This document shows positions 1 to 10,995 of a DNA stretch of 64,000 nucleotides, in pieces; the first letter of the stretch is position 1; each line of letters starts with the position of its first letter. Both the position numbers and the translations under genes were made by a program. The notes beneath the pieces were generated by a model. It ran no database searches and had not been told where the DNA came from. It worked only from the letters and a program-made list of their open reading frames with translations. Origin of the DNA: Blastomussa wellsi (lineage: Eukaryota; Cnidaria; Anthozoa; Scleractinia; Plerogyridae); NCBI GenBank assembly GCA_947652115.1, contig OX393570.1, forward strand, positions 7,922,889 through 7,986,888, read 5' to 3'.

Positions 1-1125
1 TATCTTTATTTACGAGGCACCCAGTAAGCCTCAGAGGTCTAAATTTATTTGACCTTTATCTCAGGCGAATCTAAAAAAAACTATTTTGAAAAGTTAATCG
101 AACAAATAGGACTCTAACAAAGAGCGTAACCCCAAAGGATTTCTATTGCTCTGGCTATTCTTTTCAATAAATAAAGAACTGCATGATTAATAAATGTGTG
201 GAGCTGTGAGGAAATATAGCCCTGCAGTATCTCATATTTCAACCCATTTAAGCTAATTTATAAAGGGTTTTCAGACAACCTGTTTCAAAGGCCAAACGAT
301 GAATTTCAAAGACAATAAAACCAAGCAGTTGTGAAAAAATATATTTACATTGATAACACATTTGCTTTTCGAAGTAGACAACACACGCATGCAAAAGCTT
401 GAGCTTAAGACTAATATTTTACGAGCAAAATTACGAAATACAACTCAAATCACAGACCAAAATGAATGTTTAGTGTATCCCCAAATAATCAGGTGAACGA
501 TTGCTAATGTGCAAATCAACATTTGAAAAGAACATACTGTAGTGACTGCAAATCAATTTTCGAACCACTTGAAGCTTATTTTAATGCTTTCTCTGTTCCG
601 AGACCGGAATCGAAGGCTTAGCGCAAACACGTTTTATTCGTAATACGACCTCATTTTCCTCTTTGTCTGTGGTCGAGTCTCCTTTTGGTTTTGCCTGCCG
701 TTTTGAACTCCATAAAGGTGCTTTTTTATTTGTAGAAGGCGAGAAATTCAGAAGCCTTGCATTAAGTGGCAGAAAAACAGCTGAGCGAGCAAATGCAAAT
801 TTCATCAATTATAAGACACCCACTGATTGGCTAGACTTCGACTGCTCGTATAAGGGGACTCCTAATAGGCTGCTTCTTGATGCGTCCAATGATAGGCACA
901 AGGGAGTCTGCCCTTAAAAATGTAACAACTAAATTGTTGGTCGGTGAACAGCTCCAACTCGACACCCAACCCCTCACTATCAACGTCATCATCATTATGT
1001 GCACAGCCTAAACAAGCGTGCGTATGAATATCCTGCATTCTTTAGAAACTCTACCCCAGAGAGCAAACACTGGTAAGAAATCTATTATCCCAAAACTTAT
1101 CAATAGCCTGTTTCCTAAACAGGAC
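1..1125. other. Non-coding, no gene recognised (copy A)
   Basis: This is A+T-rich sequence with only short chance reading frames. It matches B at about 41767-42840 with scattered substitutions and small indels. I see no splice-bounded conserved frame, RNA gene or terminal-repeat element. Confidence 0.6.
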
Positions 1126-1342
1126 GATTTATTGGAGAAAACATTAGATTGATAGACGGCATTATGAATTACGCTTCTCAAAAAATTATCCCAGGGCTAT
1201 TGCCTTTTATAGAGTTTGGAAAAGGCCTTTGACTCGCTGGAATGGTCTTTTATTGAGCACATGCTCCAGTACTTTGGTTTTGGTTCTTCTTTGCTAAGAT
1301 GGTTTCAAACTTTTTTCATACATGAGGTGCGAGTGTGGGGTT
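1126..1342 (+). pseudogene. LINE reverse-transcriptase fragment (copy A)
   Basis: Conceptual translation gives the RT core seen in L1/Tx1-type LINEs: a GRFIGENIRLI stretch, then a motif resembling FIDFEKAFDSLEW (the catalytic-Asp region), then a WFQTF segment. The A copy has an extra G in the FEKAF region and so is frameshifted relative to B. No other RT motif, endonuclease or tail is attached, so this is a short dead relic that predates the duplication. Confidence 0.7.
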
Positions 1343-1760
1343 GAATTTCCATATCACTCCTTGATTTTCTGTCTATTTCATGACCTTCTCTTGATCAAGT
1401 TCTGTAACTAAATCGCGTAACTCCATTTGCAGATAACAACTTTCTCGGAAGTCCTCTCCAGTTGGCCATTCCGTACAAAGCAAGGGTCGGCATCAAGTGC
1501 ATAGTAAGCAAATAAACAAACATAAGTAATGCTTCTGTCTTCGAGTCCTTTGCCCCTGCACAATGAGGAATGATTTGTGGAAGAGAAGCCATGACTTGCT
1601 TTGCATGCAGAAGCTATCCACAAACACGTTGATAACGTCGCCAAAGTTTTATTCGTGTCCCACACGATTCTCTTTCTTGTGATGATGCATGACAATAACT
1701 TCGTTACAAAGTTCTTCCAAGGTAAAACAATCAGAAAGTATGATTCATGTGGTAGGAATT
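1335..1760 (-). pseudogene. BEL/Pao integrase fragment (copy A, shortened)
   Basis: The minus strand encodes parts of a BEL/Pao-type integrase: a KNFVTKL-like segment upstream of the zinc-binding region and a C-terminal ELRDLVTEL-like stretch leading to a WKFNP motif. Compared with B, the middle (the CNKCQKRK zinc-binding cysteines and part of the RNase-H fold) is deleted. Frameshifts are present, and no LTRs are visible nearby. Confidence 0.6.
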
Positions 1761-1990
1761 CTACACACTTAAGGCCTCCAACGCATCTAATTTGACCCTT
1801 TTCGCCTAGTCATGGTTGTAATCAGAATAAATATTTATTGCTCTTCTTTGGAAGCTCTTTTCGTTGCTGAAGTGCCAAACACAGGACATTCATACTAGAT
1901 ATCACACCAGAAGACTGGTTGATATAATGTGCCACTCAAAACTATAGATACAGACTCAGTCAGTCTCAGTCCCAGCACTACACTTGCCTA

Positions 1991-2042
1991 CAAGTCGAGC
2001 TCGCAGAGCGAAAGCGAGCGTGAGGCGCGAGAGCTCGACTTG
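1991..2042. repeat. Short palindrome / stem-loop (A)
   Basis: CAAGTCGAGCTC at the left pairs with GAGCTCGACTTG at the right, a perfect 12-bp stem around a 28-bp G+C-rich loop. The same structure is at 43798-43849 in B. It may be the core of a small MITE; no wider terminal repeat is seen. Confidence 0.6.
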
Positions 2043-2153
2043 TTTCCCCTGCGTGAAAATGGATCAAATGACGTCATTTTGGCGCGAATTTCTCCAGCCG
2101 TCAGGGTGCCGAACAGTCAAGCTGGGAAAATTACAGTTTGTGTATCCATTTAA

Positions 2154-2798
2154 GGTCATTCCCCTGAAATAGAACTGACAATAGATTTTCGTTCAAACTT
2201 TGCCCATTTGTTGTTCATCGTAAGGGGATTTAAATTTTGTAATTAAAAAGAGGGGTCCCCATATTCGTTTAGGGGCAGGAGCACCTTGAAAATACCCCAT
2301 AATTCGTTAAAATATCAGCTTCAGAAATGTTTTCATTTTACTAGCTTATGTCACGTCTTATGGGAGAAGAAAAAAATAGGGAGAAAGCAAAACAAGGGAA
2401 AAAACTATAGATATACTGTATCGCCTTCAAGGAACAATTTAATATATGTTTCATTATAAAAGCACGCATTTCCAGTCGACCTTGATTAAACTTGTTACTA
2501 GTATGCAGTGATCTCGAGACCACAATATCTGTTCAATAAGTTCACGTTTCCGTCGATTATTTATTTTTCTGCAATGGGAATTTGTTTATATTCCTGTTAT
2601 AGGAAGAAAGTGATTGCTAGTCTCAGAAAAAGGGTAAAAAAATATAGGTCTCCATACTCGTTTACGAGAAAACGACGATTTATCTCCTTCACGAGCAAAG
2701 CCGTAAAGAAAACGCCGCAGTTTTCTTTAGGTGCGCGCGCTGATGACACAATAAATCGTGCGCAGTAAGGATGCGCAATGCAATACAGGGGAATGACC
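2154..2798. mobile_element. MITE with TTAA target-site duplication (A only)
   Basis: The element is bounded by 13-bp inverted repeats GGTCATTCCCCTG and flanked on both sides by TTAA (2150-2153 and 2799-2802). Copy B has the empty site, with a single TTAA near 43960. TTAA duplication with short TIRs is characteristic of piggyBac and Kolobok superfamilies. The 645-bp interior has no transposase frame, so it is non-autonomous. Presence only in A means insertion after duplication, or precise excision from B. Confidence 0.85.
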
Positions 2799-3158
2799 TT
2801 AATGGTTTGAGGAGACAGGCCGCTACGTACATGAGTAGAAATTGTCAAGTCAATGCTCGGAGCTCAATTGGAAGACGAAAATACCCCAACCAAATGTTTT
2901 GTTCGCTCTCAAGAGCCTAGGAAATGCTGTTTTATGGAGGTTGTTTTCCGGTTCAAATAACCTTGGCAGACAAAAGCTTATCAAAATTTGTTCGTGTCTA
3001 GCTTTATTTGTCTCAATACAATGCCAACCTTCTTAAATTTTCTTAAGTTTACGATTCCCAAATATTGTAATGTATTTTATAAATGAGGCAAGAGCAACAC
3101 TGTATCTCTCGTGAATATTACAGGCAGTCTGATTTTGTAAACAGCATAGTGACCATTC

Positions 3159-3454
3159 GGGAGGCGCAGTGGCCTAATGGTTAGTGCGCTGGACTCTGGA
3201 TCGGACATTCCGGGTTCGAGTCCTGGCCGGGCCACTGCGTTGTGTTCTTGGACAAGACACTTTACTCTCACAGTGCCTCTCTTCACCCAGGTGTATAAAT
3301 AGGTACCGGCGAATTTACTGCTGGGGGGTAACCCTGCGATGGACTAGCATCCCATCCAGGGGGGAGTAGAAATACTCTCTGTCGCTTCATGCTACAGAAA
3401 CCGGGATAAGCTCCGGCCTGATGGGTCACTAGGCCCGACTGCAGACTTACCTTT
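3159..3454 (+). mobile_element. tRNA-derived SINE (A only)
   Basis: The 5' end resembles a tRNA gene, with an A-box-like segment around GTGGCCTAATGGTTAG and a B box GGTTCGAGTCC, the internal RNA polymerase III promoter. A tRNA-unrelated body of about 220 bp follows. A 12-bp target-site duplication TAGTGACCATTC flanks it (3147-3158 and 3455-3466), while B has one copy of the site near 44320. It is closely related to the inverted SINE at 16499-16800. Confidence 0.9.
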
Positions 3455-3914
3455 TAGTGACCATTCAGCGATGCAGTGGGTTTCGGCGCTAAAAACAAAG
3501 CCTTGAGATTTCTTCTGAGGTTTCCTCGAAAAATATTTTTTGGCAGAGCTTCAGAGCTTCCAAAGACTAGCGGGTATTTTCCATCAGTCATTTCTTTCAA
3601 CCGTTCGCTTCAACAATCTGCTCCGACTGAAGCGGCCGGTCATATTCCTTGAGCAAGTCCAGAGCTACCAGTGGCACAACAATCAAATTAACTCACAGCA
3701 GCCCTTGTCTTTCGCCTTGCTGTATAAAGCTGAAAACGTAAGAGAGCAACTTCGAAGGTCAAGCCTCTTCCCGATCCTGTAGACGCCGTGAGGAAGAAAT
3801 TTGACCTATGTTTATACTTTATCGCTTTGTAGTTTGCTTTCCGAAAACCATACCCGAAACACAAAACAAAACAAACACTTAACAGAAATATCAAGAAATC
3901 AAAACTCACTCATG

Positions 3915-4125
3915 ATCGATCTGTATTTGGCAAGGATCTAGCTTGATTGACGTGCGCTTGACAACGCTGTTCTCTGATTGGATAACCCAACAGGAAGAAA
4001 ATTCCTCCTGTAAATTTGGCGCGCTGCAAGTGATAAAAGTCGTTGGGACCGGTACTACCAAACCGGAAATGAGAAGCGAACGACTTTGAGAAAGTCTATC
4101 CCAGCACCACCTCCAGCAGTTGTCG
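3915..4125. other. A-specific ~210-bp segment, unidentified
   Basis: Copy B lacks this segment at the corresponding point near 44866. It contains no tRNA-like promoter, clear inverted repeats or coding frame. A target-site duplication is not obvious, so it could be an insertion in A or a deletion in B. Confidence 0.5.
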
Positions 4126-4661
4126 CAATTTGTGCAACCCTTCTCTTAGCTGAAACTAATCACGTCAACACCTATGTATCCACTCTCGCAAACAATTCTC
4201 GAATAAACAACAGCTCTGAATGCTTCTTGTGATCAAAGTCTCTGACAGCACAACCTGTTCTGGGCCAAATCGTAAAAATCTGGGAACTTTGATGGTTGGC
4301 AATTCTTCTATCTCACAGAACCATTCTCGAGACCTGTGAATCAATTCTCCTGGGCATAGCTCGTCCTATTCAAGTCCAGTGATCCACATTCCCTGCATTA
4401 AGACTTTTGTTCTAATCGTAAATCACACAAAGAAAACAGGGCAGCTGTAAGGTACTGTGGGGGCTTTTAAACACCATTATTGGCCTTGGAGAATGGAATT
4501 TAACCAACCGAAAATTCAAAATGTCTAATGCTCAAAGGCATATTGAAGTTTCAAATTGATTGGCATGTAAATTAGGAGACGGTAGGAGTAGGATCCACTA
4601 AATTGACCAATCACAGTGTGGATCGTAGCTGAGAGATATGATAAAAGTTATTCATTTTTAA

Positions 4662-5007
4662 AGGGACACTGTCACGATATATTTGAGAAAAACTGTTATA
4701 AATTCATGAAATGGTCCCAAAATTTATGTACAGTAATAAGATCTTAATTAACTCTACCTGAATTATTAAAAGCAAAGTCCACACTGCAGCAACATTTTTG
4801 CAAAATTTTAACGATTTTCGAGACCAACTTGCACCTTTGAAAAACTGACATCCTGATGCTTTTTCAAAAACCCATATCACAATCCATTTCCATCCTCGCC
4901 ACCTTCACTTCCTAATAGGTTCTAATCATTTGTCTAGCACTGTTCTACAAAATAAAACCATTCTTTTATATTGATGCTAAAATAACAAAAATGGTGACAG
5001 TGTCCCT
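4662..5007. mobile_element. MITE with AGGGACACTGTCAC ends (A)
   Basis: The left end reads AGGGACACTGTCAC and the right end is its inverted complement GTGACAGTGTCCCT, enclosing 346 bp without coding potential. The same element is at 45406-45762 in B, so it predates the duplication. I cannot see a convincing target-site duplication, which leaves the superfamily open. Confidence 0.75.
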
Positions 5008-5186
5008 GGTTGAAAACCAGCAAAAGTCAACCAAGCGTTGGTAGAGTATTGGCACAGTGTGGAAAGCTTTCTGACCCACTAGTGGTCATGCTAAGTAGAC
5101 TATCACCTGACACATGAGTCGGTTGACACTTGAGCAACGACAATGTATCGCTCAACAACTCCACCGACTATCCACGGAGTGGTGGC

Positions 5187-5220
5187 TGTAACGTTATTAT
5201 GTCATGCACCGTATTATCAC
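5187..5220 (+). repeat. 5' LTR remnant (34 bp, A)
   Basis: These 34 bases match the start of the 3' LTR apart from a few substitutions. Homology stops after GTATTATCAC, where the pol sequence begins, marking the breakpoint of the internal deletion. The same junction occurs in B at 45967-46000, so the deletion is old. Confidence 0.8.
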
Positions 5221-6654
5221 TTATAGTCACTTGTTAACCAGTGAAGGATTAAAACCAGATCCCCGTAAGGTGGAAGCTATCTGCAACATGCCTAAACCTG
5301 AAGATGCACAAGCCGTACAGCGTTTTATAAACACAGTCAAGTACCTCTCAAGATTCCTAGAAGATTTGTCTGACATGTCTGAGCCCCTCCGCAGACTGAC
5401 ACATAAAGATGTTCCCTGGGAATGGTCTCAAGAGCAAGATGAGGCCTTTGTTAAGATCAAGAAAGCTGTGTCTGCCGCTCCAGTCTTGAAGTTCTTTACC
5501 CCAAGTGAACCTACTGAAGGAGGAGGAGATGCCTCGGACAAAGGAATTGGCTTCACGCTCATGCAACAAGGTCAGCCAGTAACCTATGCTTGCAGAGCCC
5601 TGACAAAAGCTGAACAAAACTACTCGCAGATCGAGAAAGAACTGCTTGCACAAGTGTTTGGCATGGAGCACAATCACCAGTACGTATATGGCAGAAGAGT
5701 TACCCTGAGGACAGACCACAAGCCGTTGGAGATGATTGCCAAGAAGCCTCTTGCTGCTGCTCCAAAACGTTTACAGCGTCTTATGATGAGACTAATGCAG
5801 TATGATGTAGAAATCAAGTACAGGCGTGGCCCTGAGATGTATCTTGCGGATACACTTTCCAGAGCATACCTGCCACATGAACATCATCCAAGAAAGGCGG
5901 ATCAGGAAGTAGAGAAAATCCATTCTGTGAATTTCTTGTCAGTGTCCGAGCCACAGACCCAAGAAATCCGGGAGGAGACTGCCAAAGATGCTATTCTGCA
6001 ATCTCTGAAAGCCGTGATTCTGAATGGATGACCTAGCGAGAGAGAAAGCTTACCTACAGAACTCCGCCACTACTTCAATATCAGAGACAAGTTGGCTGCT
6101 CAAGATGGTGTCATTTTCAAGAGTCCAAAGTGTGTCATCCCAACGAGCCTGAGACCCAAGATTAAAGTAAAGCTCCACAGATCCCACATTGGTATTCAAG
6201 GATGCCTGAGAAGGGAACGAGAAGTCGTGTATTGGCCCAACATGAACAGAGAACTGGAAGATTTTATCTCAAAGTGTGAAACCTGCAACACCTTCCAGCC
6301 TGCTCAGCAGAAAGAGCCTCTCATTTGCCATGAGATTCCACGATGCCCTTGGGAGAAGATTGGCTGCGACAGATTCACATTCAACAACCGAGATTACCTG
6401 TGTACAGTCGACTACTTCTCAGATTATTTCGAGGTCGATGAGTTACACAAGGCAAAAACAGGAGCTGCAGTGATTGGAAAGTTGAAGAAACGCTTTGCCA
6501 CGCATGGAATTCCAGATACATTCCACAGTGACAATGGTCCACCGTTTAACTCGAACGAATTCACAGTTTTTTCCGCAAAGTATGAGTTCGAACACATCAC
6601 CAGTTCACCCGAGTACCCACAAAGCAACGGTAAAGTGGAAAATGCAGTAAAGAC
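5204..6654 (+). pseudogene. Gypsy pol: RT C-terminus, RNase H and integrase N-part (A)
   Basis: The first open stretch (to 6031) has the RT connection region (VKYLSRFLEDLSD), the RNase H motifs DASDKGIGFTL, EKELLAQVFG and RTDHKPL, and a YRRGPEMYLADTLSRAY tail. A TGA at 6029-6031, likely a former Trp codon, ends it. The next stretch holds the integrase zinc-binding region (HRSHIG with CETCNTF) and the D,D,E core: VDYFSDYF, FHSDNGPPF and NGKVENAVK, with all three acidic residues present. The frame is then cut by the LINE at 6655. The same TGA in B shows that inactivation predates the duplication. Confidence 0.92.
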
Positions 6655-8304
6655 ATAACATAACATAACATTTTATTCAGGAGGCTTTAACACAAATACA
6701 AAAACATCCTGAATAGGGAAATCGTGAGGTTAACCCTATACAAAAACAATTTCCCTAACTAAAAACTTACAAAAATATTTTAAAATTTCTAGAATTAGAT
6801 AAAATTCAATGGCTACTGATTCAATAAATAATAAAGTAAATTTTAAGTCTATTCTTAAAAACAGATAATGATTCGACATGTACAACATATCCTGGCAAGT
6901 CATTCCATTTGCTTACAATGCGAGTAAAGAAAGAATGTTTGTAGCAATTACAAACCGCTCTTCTCAAGTAAAGTTTATAGTCGTGGTTAGCTCTTGTACG
7001 AGTACTTTTGGCAAACTCAAAGAAATCTGGGAATGAGAGGTGATCAATGCCAAAAACTATCTTATAACATTGAACCAGAGATAGAAATTCTCTTCGCTTC
7101 TCTAGTGATTGCCATTTCAGTAAGCTACAACGATGTTCATAACTCATTTCGCCTCGTTTCTGCCTTAAAGCAAGTCGCGAAGCTCTTCTTTGAACCTTTT
7201 CCAGCGCCTCAATATCCTTAATCAAGTACGGGCTCCAAACAGGAGCCGCATACTCAAGTATAGGCCGGACCAGTGACTTGTAGAGCTGCGAAAACACATC
7301 CCGGTTATTTGTTCCAATGGACCGCTTTATGATACTCAATACTATATTTGCCTTATTCACCGTTGCAAACACATGCTTGCCCCAGGACAGGTCAGAAGAG
7401 ATGGTTACCCCGAGGTCCTTGGTGTTCTCTACTGACCTAAATTGCCCTCCCAGCGAATAAATAGGTTTGGTTTTATCCTTTCTATGTGTAATACGCATCA
7501 CCTCGCATTTATCCGGATTGAAGTTCATCTGCCATTTATTTGCCCATACGCCTAATCGATCTAGGTCACACTGCAAAGCAGGGATATCAACATCCGGTGA
7601 AACAATTGTGCGGTAGATTTTAGTGTCGTCTGCATAAATCTTGACAGTGGATGTCAAATCTGTCGAGATGTCGTTTATATAGATGATAAACAAGATAGGG
7701 CCAAGAATTGTTCCTTGGGGCACGCCAGACTTTACTGACGACCAATCCAAACACTTGCCTCTGATAACAACGCGTTGCATTCTGTTTGTCAAAAAATGTC
7801 TAAACCACCGCAGTAAGGGCCCGTCTATGCCGTGCCTATTCAGTTTCAGCAATAAACGTTCGTGAGGCACACGATCAAAAGCTTTAGACAGATCTAGTAA
7901 GATCACGTCAGTAGGTTTAGAACAATTTCTACCTTTAGCCCAGTCGTCATAGCACGCCAGTAACTGCAGAAGAGTGGATTTACCACTGAGGTACGCGAAT
8001 TGGTTTGGGTTGAAAAGATCTAGATCAGACCAATAGTCAACAACTCGGTTCCTCACCACCTTCTCTGCGATTTTGCATAGAATACACGTAAGTGAAATCT
8101 GACGATAGTTCTCTCTAAGATTCTTATTCCCTTTCTTGTACACCGGAGTAATATTGGCGTTTTTACACATTGTCGGTAACTGACCCAACGAAAAAGATGT
8201 ATTTAAAAGTAACGCTAACGGAGGAGATAACACCTGACTACATTCTTTCAGAATTCGTGGCGGTATGCCGTCTGGCCCAGGGGATTTATATCTTATCTTT
8301 TATT
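6655..8304 (-). mobile_element. CR1/jockey-like LINE, 5'-truncated, nested in gypsy (A only)
   Basis: On the minus strand the element runs from its truncated 5' end near 8304 to a 3' end near 6655 that carries a short (ATGTT)n-type tail, typical of CR1/L2-like LINEs. AAGAC flanks both ends (6650-6654 and 8305-8309), a possible short target-site duplication. Copy B has the uninterrupted integrase, so insertion followed duplication. The endonuclease and N-terminal part are absent. Confidence 0.9.
6821..8300 (-). CDS. Reverse transcriptase, CR1/jockey-like LINE (5'-truncated)
   Basis: The open frame enters from the truncated 5' edge with SPGPDGIPPRILKE (RT motif 1), and a Met-initiated part spans 470 codons to 6821. 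Visible RT motifs are ILLDLSKAFDRVPH (first catalytic Asp), SGVPQGTILGPILFIIYIND and KIYADDTKIY (the YADD active site). The C-terminal region has WSPYLIKDIEALEKVQRRA and WNDLPGYVV, usual in this clade. No stop or frameshift interrupts it, suggesting a recent insertion. It lacks the endonuclease needed for autonomous movement and has no promoter of its own. Confidence 0.9.
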
Positions 8305-8986
8305 AAGACGTCCAAGAATAGAAAGCTGCCACTACCAACTCAGATTTTCAGCTTGCCATGCTTGACTGGCGGAATACCCCGAAGGTATGAAGATTTCACC
8401 TGCACAGCGGATGTTCGGAAGGCGCACCAGAACATTGTTGCCAACTTCAAAAGAAATCCTGGAACCCCAGCTAGTGAGAGATGTCAGAGAGAGAAAACTG
8501 AAGAGAAAAGAAGTTCAGACACGTTATTTCAAACAAAACATTAAAGAACTTCCTAGTCTTACTGAGGGTGATGTTGTACGCATGAAGCCACAAGCCTCAG
8601 ATGGAAAGCGGAGATGGACCAAGGCCCAAGTACAACAACAAGTGGATGTCAGATCCTATGCTGTTAGAACTGAAGATGGCAGGATGTTTAGAAGGAACCA
8701 CAGACATCTTCGACAGTCGAAAGAGCAGTTCGTGGCTAAAGATGCTGATGTTGAAATTTCAAGTCCAGTTACAAACTGTACACCAATCGAAGTCTACACA
8801 GAACCGTCAGCAGCACCAGCAGAGAGCAGCACAGGAGACCCAATGCCATTGTGCAGTAAGCAAACAGGCCAAGGACCACCAATCGTCAGGCCAGCCTCAC
8901 CATCAGCTGAGTATCAGAAGAACAGTGCAGTTACTCGTAGCGGACGTTCCGTTCGTCCTCCTAGCTACTTGAAAGACTATGTTTAG
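8305..8986 (+). pseudogene. Gypsy integrase C-terminal part, after nested LINE (A)
   Basis: This continues the integrase broken at 6654. A small deletion and frameshift occur near 8320-8385, after which the frame reads through SPAQRMFGRRTRTLLP, VRERKLKRKEVQTRYF and a GDVVRMKP segment (the GPY/F-like C-terminal domain). It ends in TRSGRSVRPPSYLKDYV, a terminal motif common in invertebrate gypsy pol proteins. The frame is intact to the stop at 8986 but cannot be expressed as one protein. Confidence 0.85.
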
Positions 8987-9081
8987 ACCTAGTTTTGATT
9001 ATTATTTAAGATCTTTTGGAACGTTTTCCTATATCTGTTTGCCTTTTGTTACAGTTCAGTTTTTTTATGAAGAAGGAAAGA

Positions 9082-9256
9082 TTTAACGTTATTATGTCAC
9101 GCACCGTATTATCACGTGACTCGGTATAGCCAATCACATGTGCTATACACCATGTGCTCTCAGTTTCTTCTACGGCACTTGTAAGTTCTGGATTCACCTT
9201 ATTAAAGTCTTGGGTTAAACTACCTTTGTGATTATCTTTCAAGCGGAATCATAACA
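9082..9256 (+). repeat. Gypsy 3' LTR (175 bp, A)
   Basis: It begins TTTAACGTTATT (TGTAACG in B, so the terminal TG is mutated here) and ends ATAACA, followed by the GTGAC target duplication. An AAGAAGGAAAGA polypurine tract lies directly upstream. It is short for a gypsy LTR. The B copy is 163 bp. Confidence 0.85.
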
Positions 9257-9261
9257 GTGAC

Positions 9262-10218
9262 CCATATGTTAACTGAGTGTTGATCGCTGCTATCGAGCAA
9301 CTTTCAACCATGGATGCCTTTAGTGTACATGATCCACCCTTAGATTATTCTCTCTATACCTATTAAATATTCATAAAACGAAACTGTAATTTGATGTGTG
9401 CATAGAATTATATAATAGTCATGAGAACCTGTTTCACATTTTTAGGCTAAATGGGTTGTAATATAAAGGGAGTCAGGTTTTGGTAACTTACTACAACCTC
9501 ACCTCCCATAACAGCTATCATCTATACTATGGCCACTTACCTCTGTCCCCAAAGTGGTTTGTTGAAGGGGCTTGACTGACCTTTTTCCTTCTTATGCCCT
9601 TGATATCTATTGCACATCAATAAAACAAAAACTGAATTCTTAAGTGCTCACTCACACTTAAGGCTTAATCAGGTTCTGATTACAACCATGTATAATAAAA
9701 ATAGGATTTTCAATTTTTGTTTTTTTTTTCCTTTTAGGGCAGTTTGGTAAATAAGAATTACTGAAAAAAAAACTCAATCTAATTGTGCACTCATGAGCCT
9801 CAATTTAGTGGGAGCCCTAAACATTATCTTTATTTGAATATATTAGGGCTGGAAGCTAAAATTTAGGAGAACTTGACATCTGGATGACCTTCAAGTTGCA
9901 GTGCATGTGATCTTCTTCTTAGTTCAAAATATTAAAAGGCAGTTTTGATCACACATATCTAAATTCTTGTGGTCCAGACATAACTAATTGATGACGTTGA
10001 TAACGTGAACAAGATCAGACATGTTAATAAAGATAAAGACACGTTAATAAAGTTTTTTGTTTCAATTGTCTCACTGGCATCTGTTGTTAACAAATCAACA
10101 GAAGAAACTAAATTAAGTTTGGAGAAGCAAAAACACGAAAAAGTGAAGCGAATGAAACAGGGGCCAGCAGGAAATATGACTGTAGCGATTTTGAAAGATT
10201 AATCAATAGATAATCGAT
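9262..10218. other. Non-coding, no gene recognised (A)
   Basis: This is A+T-rich sequence matching B at 48366-49371. Reading frames here are short, differ between copies and resemble no family I know. B carries about 50 extra bases near 48790. Confidence 0.55.
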
Positions 10219-10377
10219 AGAGCGTTTTAACTCACGTGACCAAAAAAGATAAATCGGAAACCATTCAGTGGACAGAGTCAAGAAACTACCACATTATTGA
10301 ATATAAATAAAGAAAACACTGCTCAAAGTTTCAGGCGTGTGTGTTATTCCAAACTTCAGATGTTGGTCGAAATGTCT

Positions 10378-10413
<36 letters not shown>

Positions 10414-10805
10414 ATTGGTGTACCTCAGTGGAACACCAACATGGTGGCCAGAAATAGTGTAAACATCTGGAGTTTACTTTGGTTATTGAGGCGACTGGTT
10501 ACCTGTTTTGAACAAACAAATGTTCATATAAACACTTTTCCCAATACTTAAACCTCTAAAATGGCTAAATCTCGCGAGGAAGTATGTGTTTTTCGACATA
10601 CAGTACATGCTCATAACTGTAAGTCCCACACCGCCATAACGCTGGAATTCAAATTGCGCTAGTTTCAAAACGAAGGACGCTGTTGAGCTGAAACGTTGTA
10701 CACATATATAAATTTAGCACCTCTTATGCCTGACGAGTATAAAAAGTCTGGTGGCTCTTTGGTTTTAGATTTTAGAATTTTATGACGCTACGTGAAAATG
10801 CTCTA
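10219..10805. mobile_element. MITE with AGAGCGTTTT ends (A, full length)
   Basis: The left end AGAGCGTTTTAACTCACGTG and the right end CTACGTGAAAATGCTCT form imperfect inverted repeats next to a TA, enclosing about 587 bp. The interior has the GCCGCCATATTGGTGT and ACACCAACATGGTGGCC inverted pair typical of an abundant non-autonomous family I associate with coral genomes (from memory, not verified here). Copy B retains only the ends. No transposase is encoded. Confidence 0.8.
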
Positions 10806-10995
10806 TAAATAATAAATCATGTTAATGACATAATCAATTACATCAATGGGTAATAAATGTGACAAACGAGTAATTGATGACATTGATGAGTAATCAATAG
10901 GCCACAAAGTTTTGAGGCTTTGGTTACTCATTGATCATGGACAATAATGAATGACTAATCAATTGCTCATTGATTACCAACCATTGATTATCGAA
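10806..10995. repeat. ATTGAT-rich imperfect palindrome (A)
   Basis: The segment repeats motifs such as ATTGATGAGTAATCAAT and their inverted forms around a centre near 10915, so it can fold on itself. It matches B at 49423-49620. It may be the tail of a larger MITE that also includes the ATCAATAGATAATCGAT stretch left of 10219. Confidence 0.45.

Larger units (their letters stand above)
5187..9256 (+). mobile_element. Ty3/gypsy LTR retrotransposon, internally deleted (A)
   Basis: The element starts TGTAACGTTATT and ends ATAACA. It is flanked by a 5-bp duplication, GTGGC at 5182-5186 (GTGAC in B) and GTGAC at 9257-9261, as usual for gypsy elements. Only the first 34 bases of the 5' LTR remain before the sequence jumps into pol, so gag, protease and most of RT are missing. 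The rest encodes the RT C-terminus, RNase H and integrase. A purine tract (9067-9081) precedes the 3' LTR. A CR1-like LINE interrupts the integrase. Confidence 0.9.

Noticed and set aside
2508..2768. 86-codon ORF inside the TTAA MITE
   Set aside because: It is basic and A+T-driven with no transposase motif. The element is only 645 bp and non-autonomous.
3184..3369. ORFs and a tRNA-like gene at 3160-3240
   Set aside because: The A and B boxes belong to a SINE with target duplications and a non-tRNA body. A functional tRNA cloverleaf is not evident, and the ORF lies inside the SINE.
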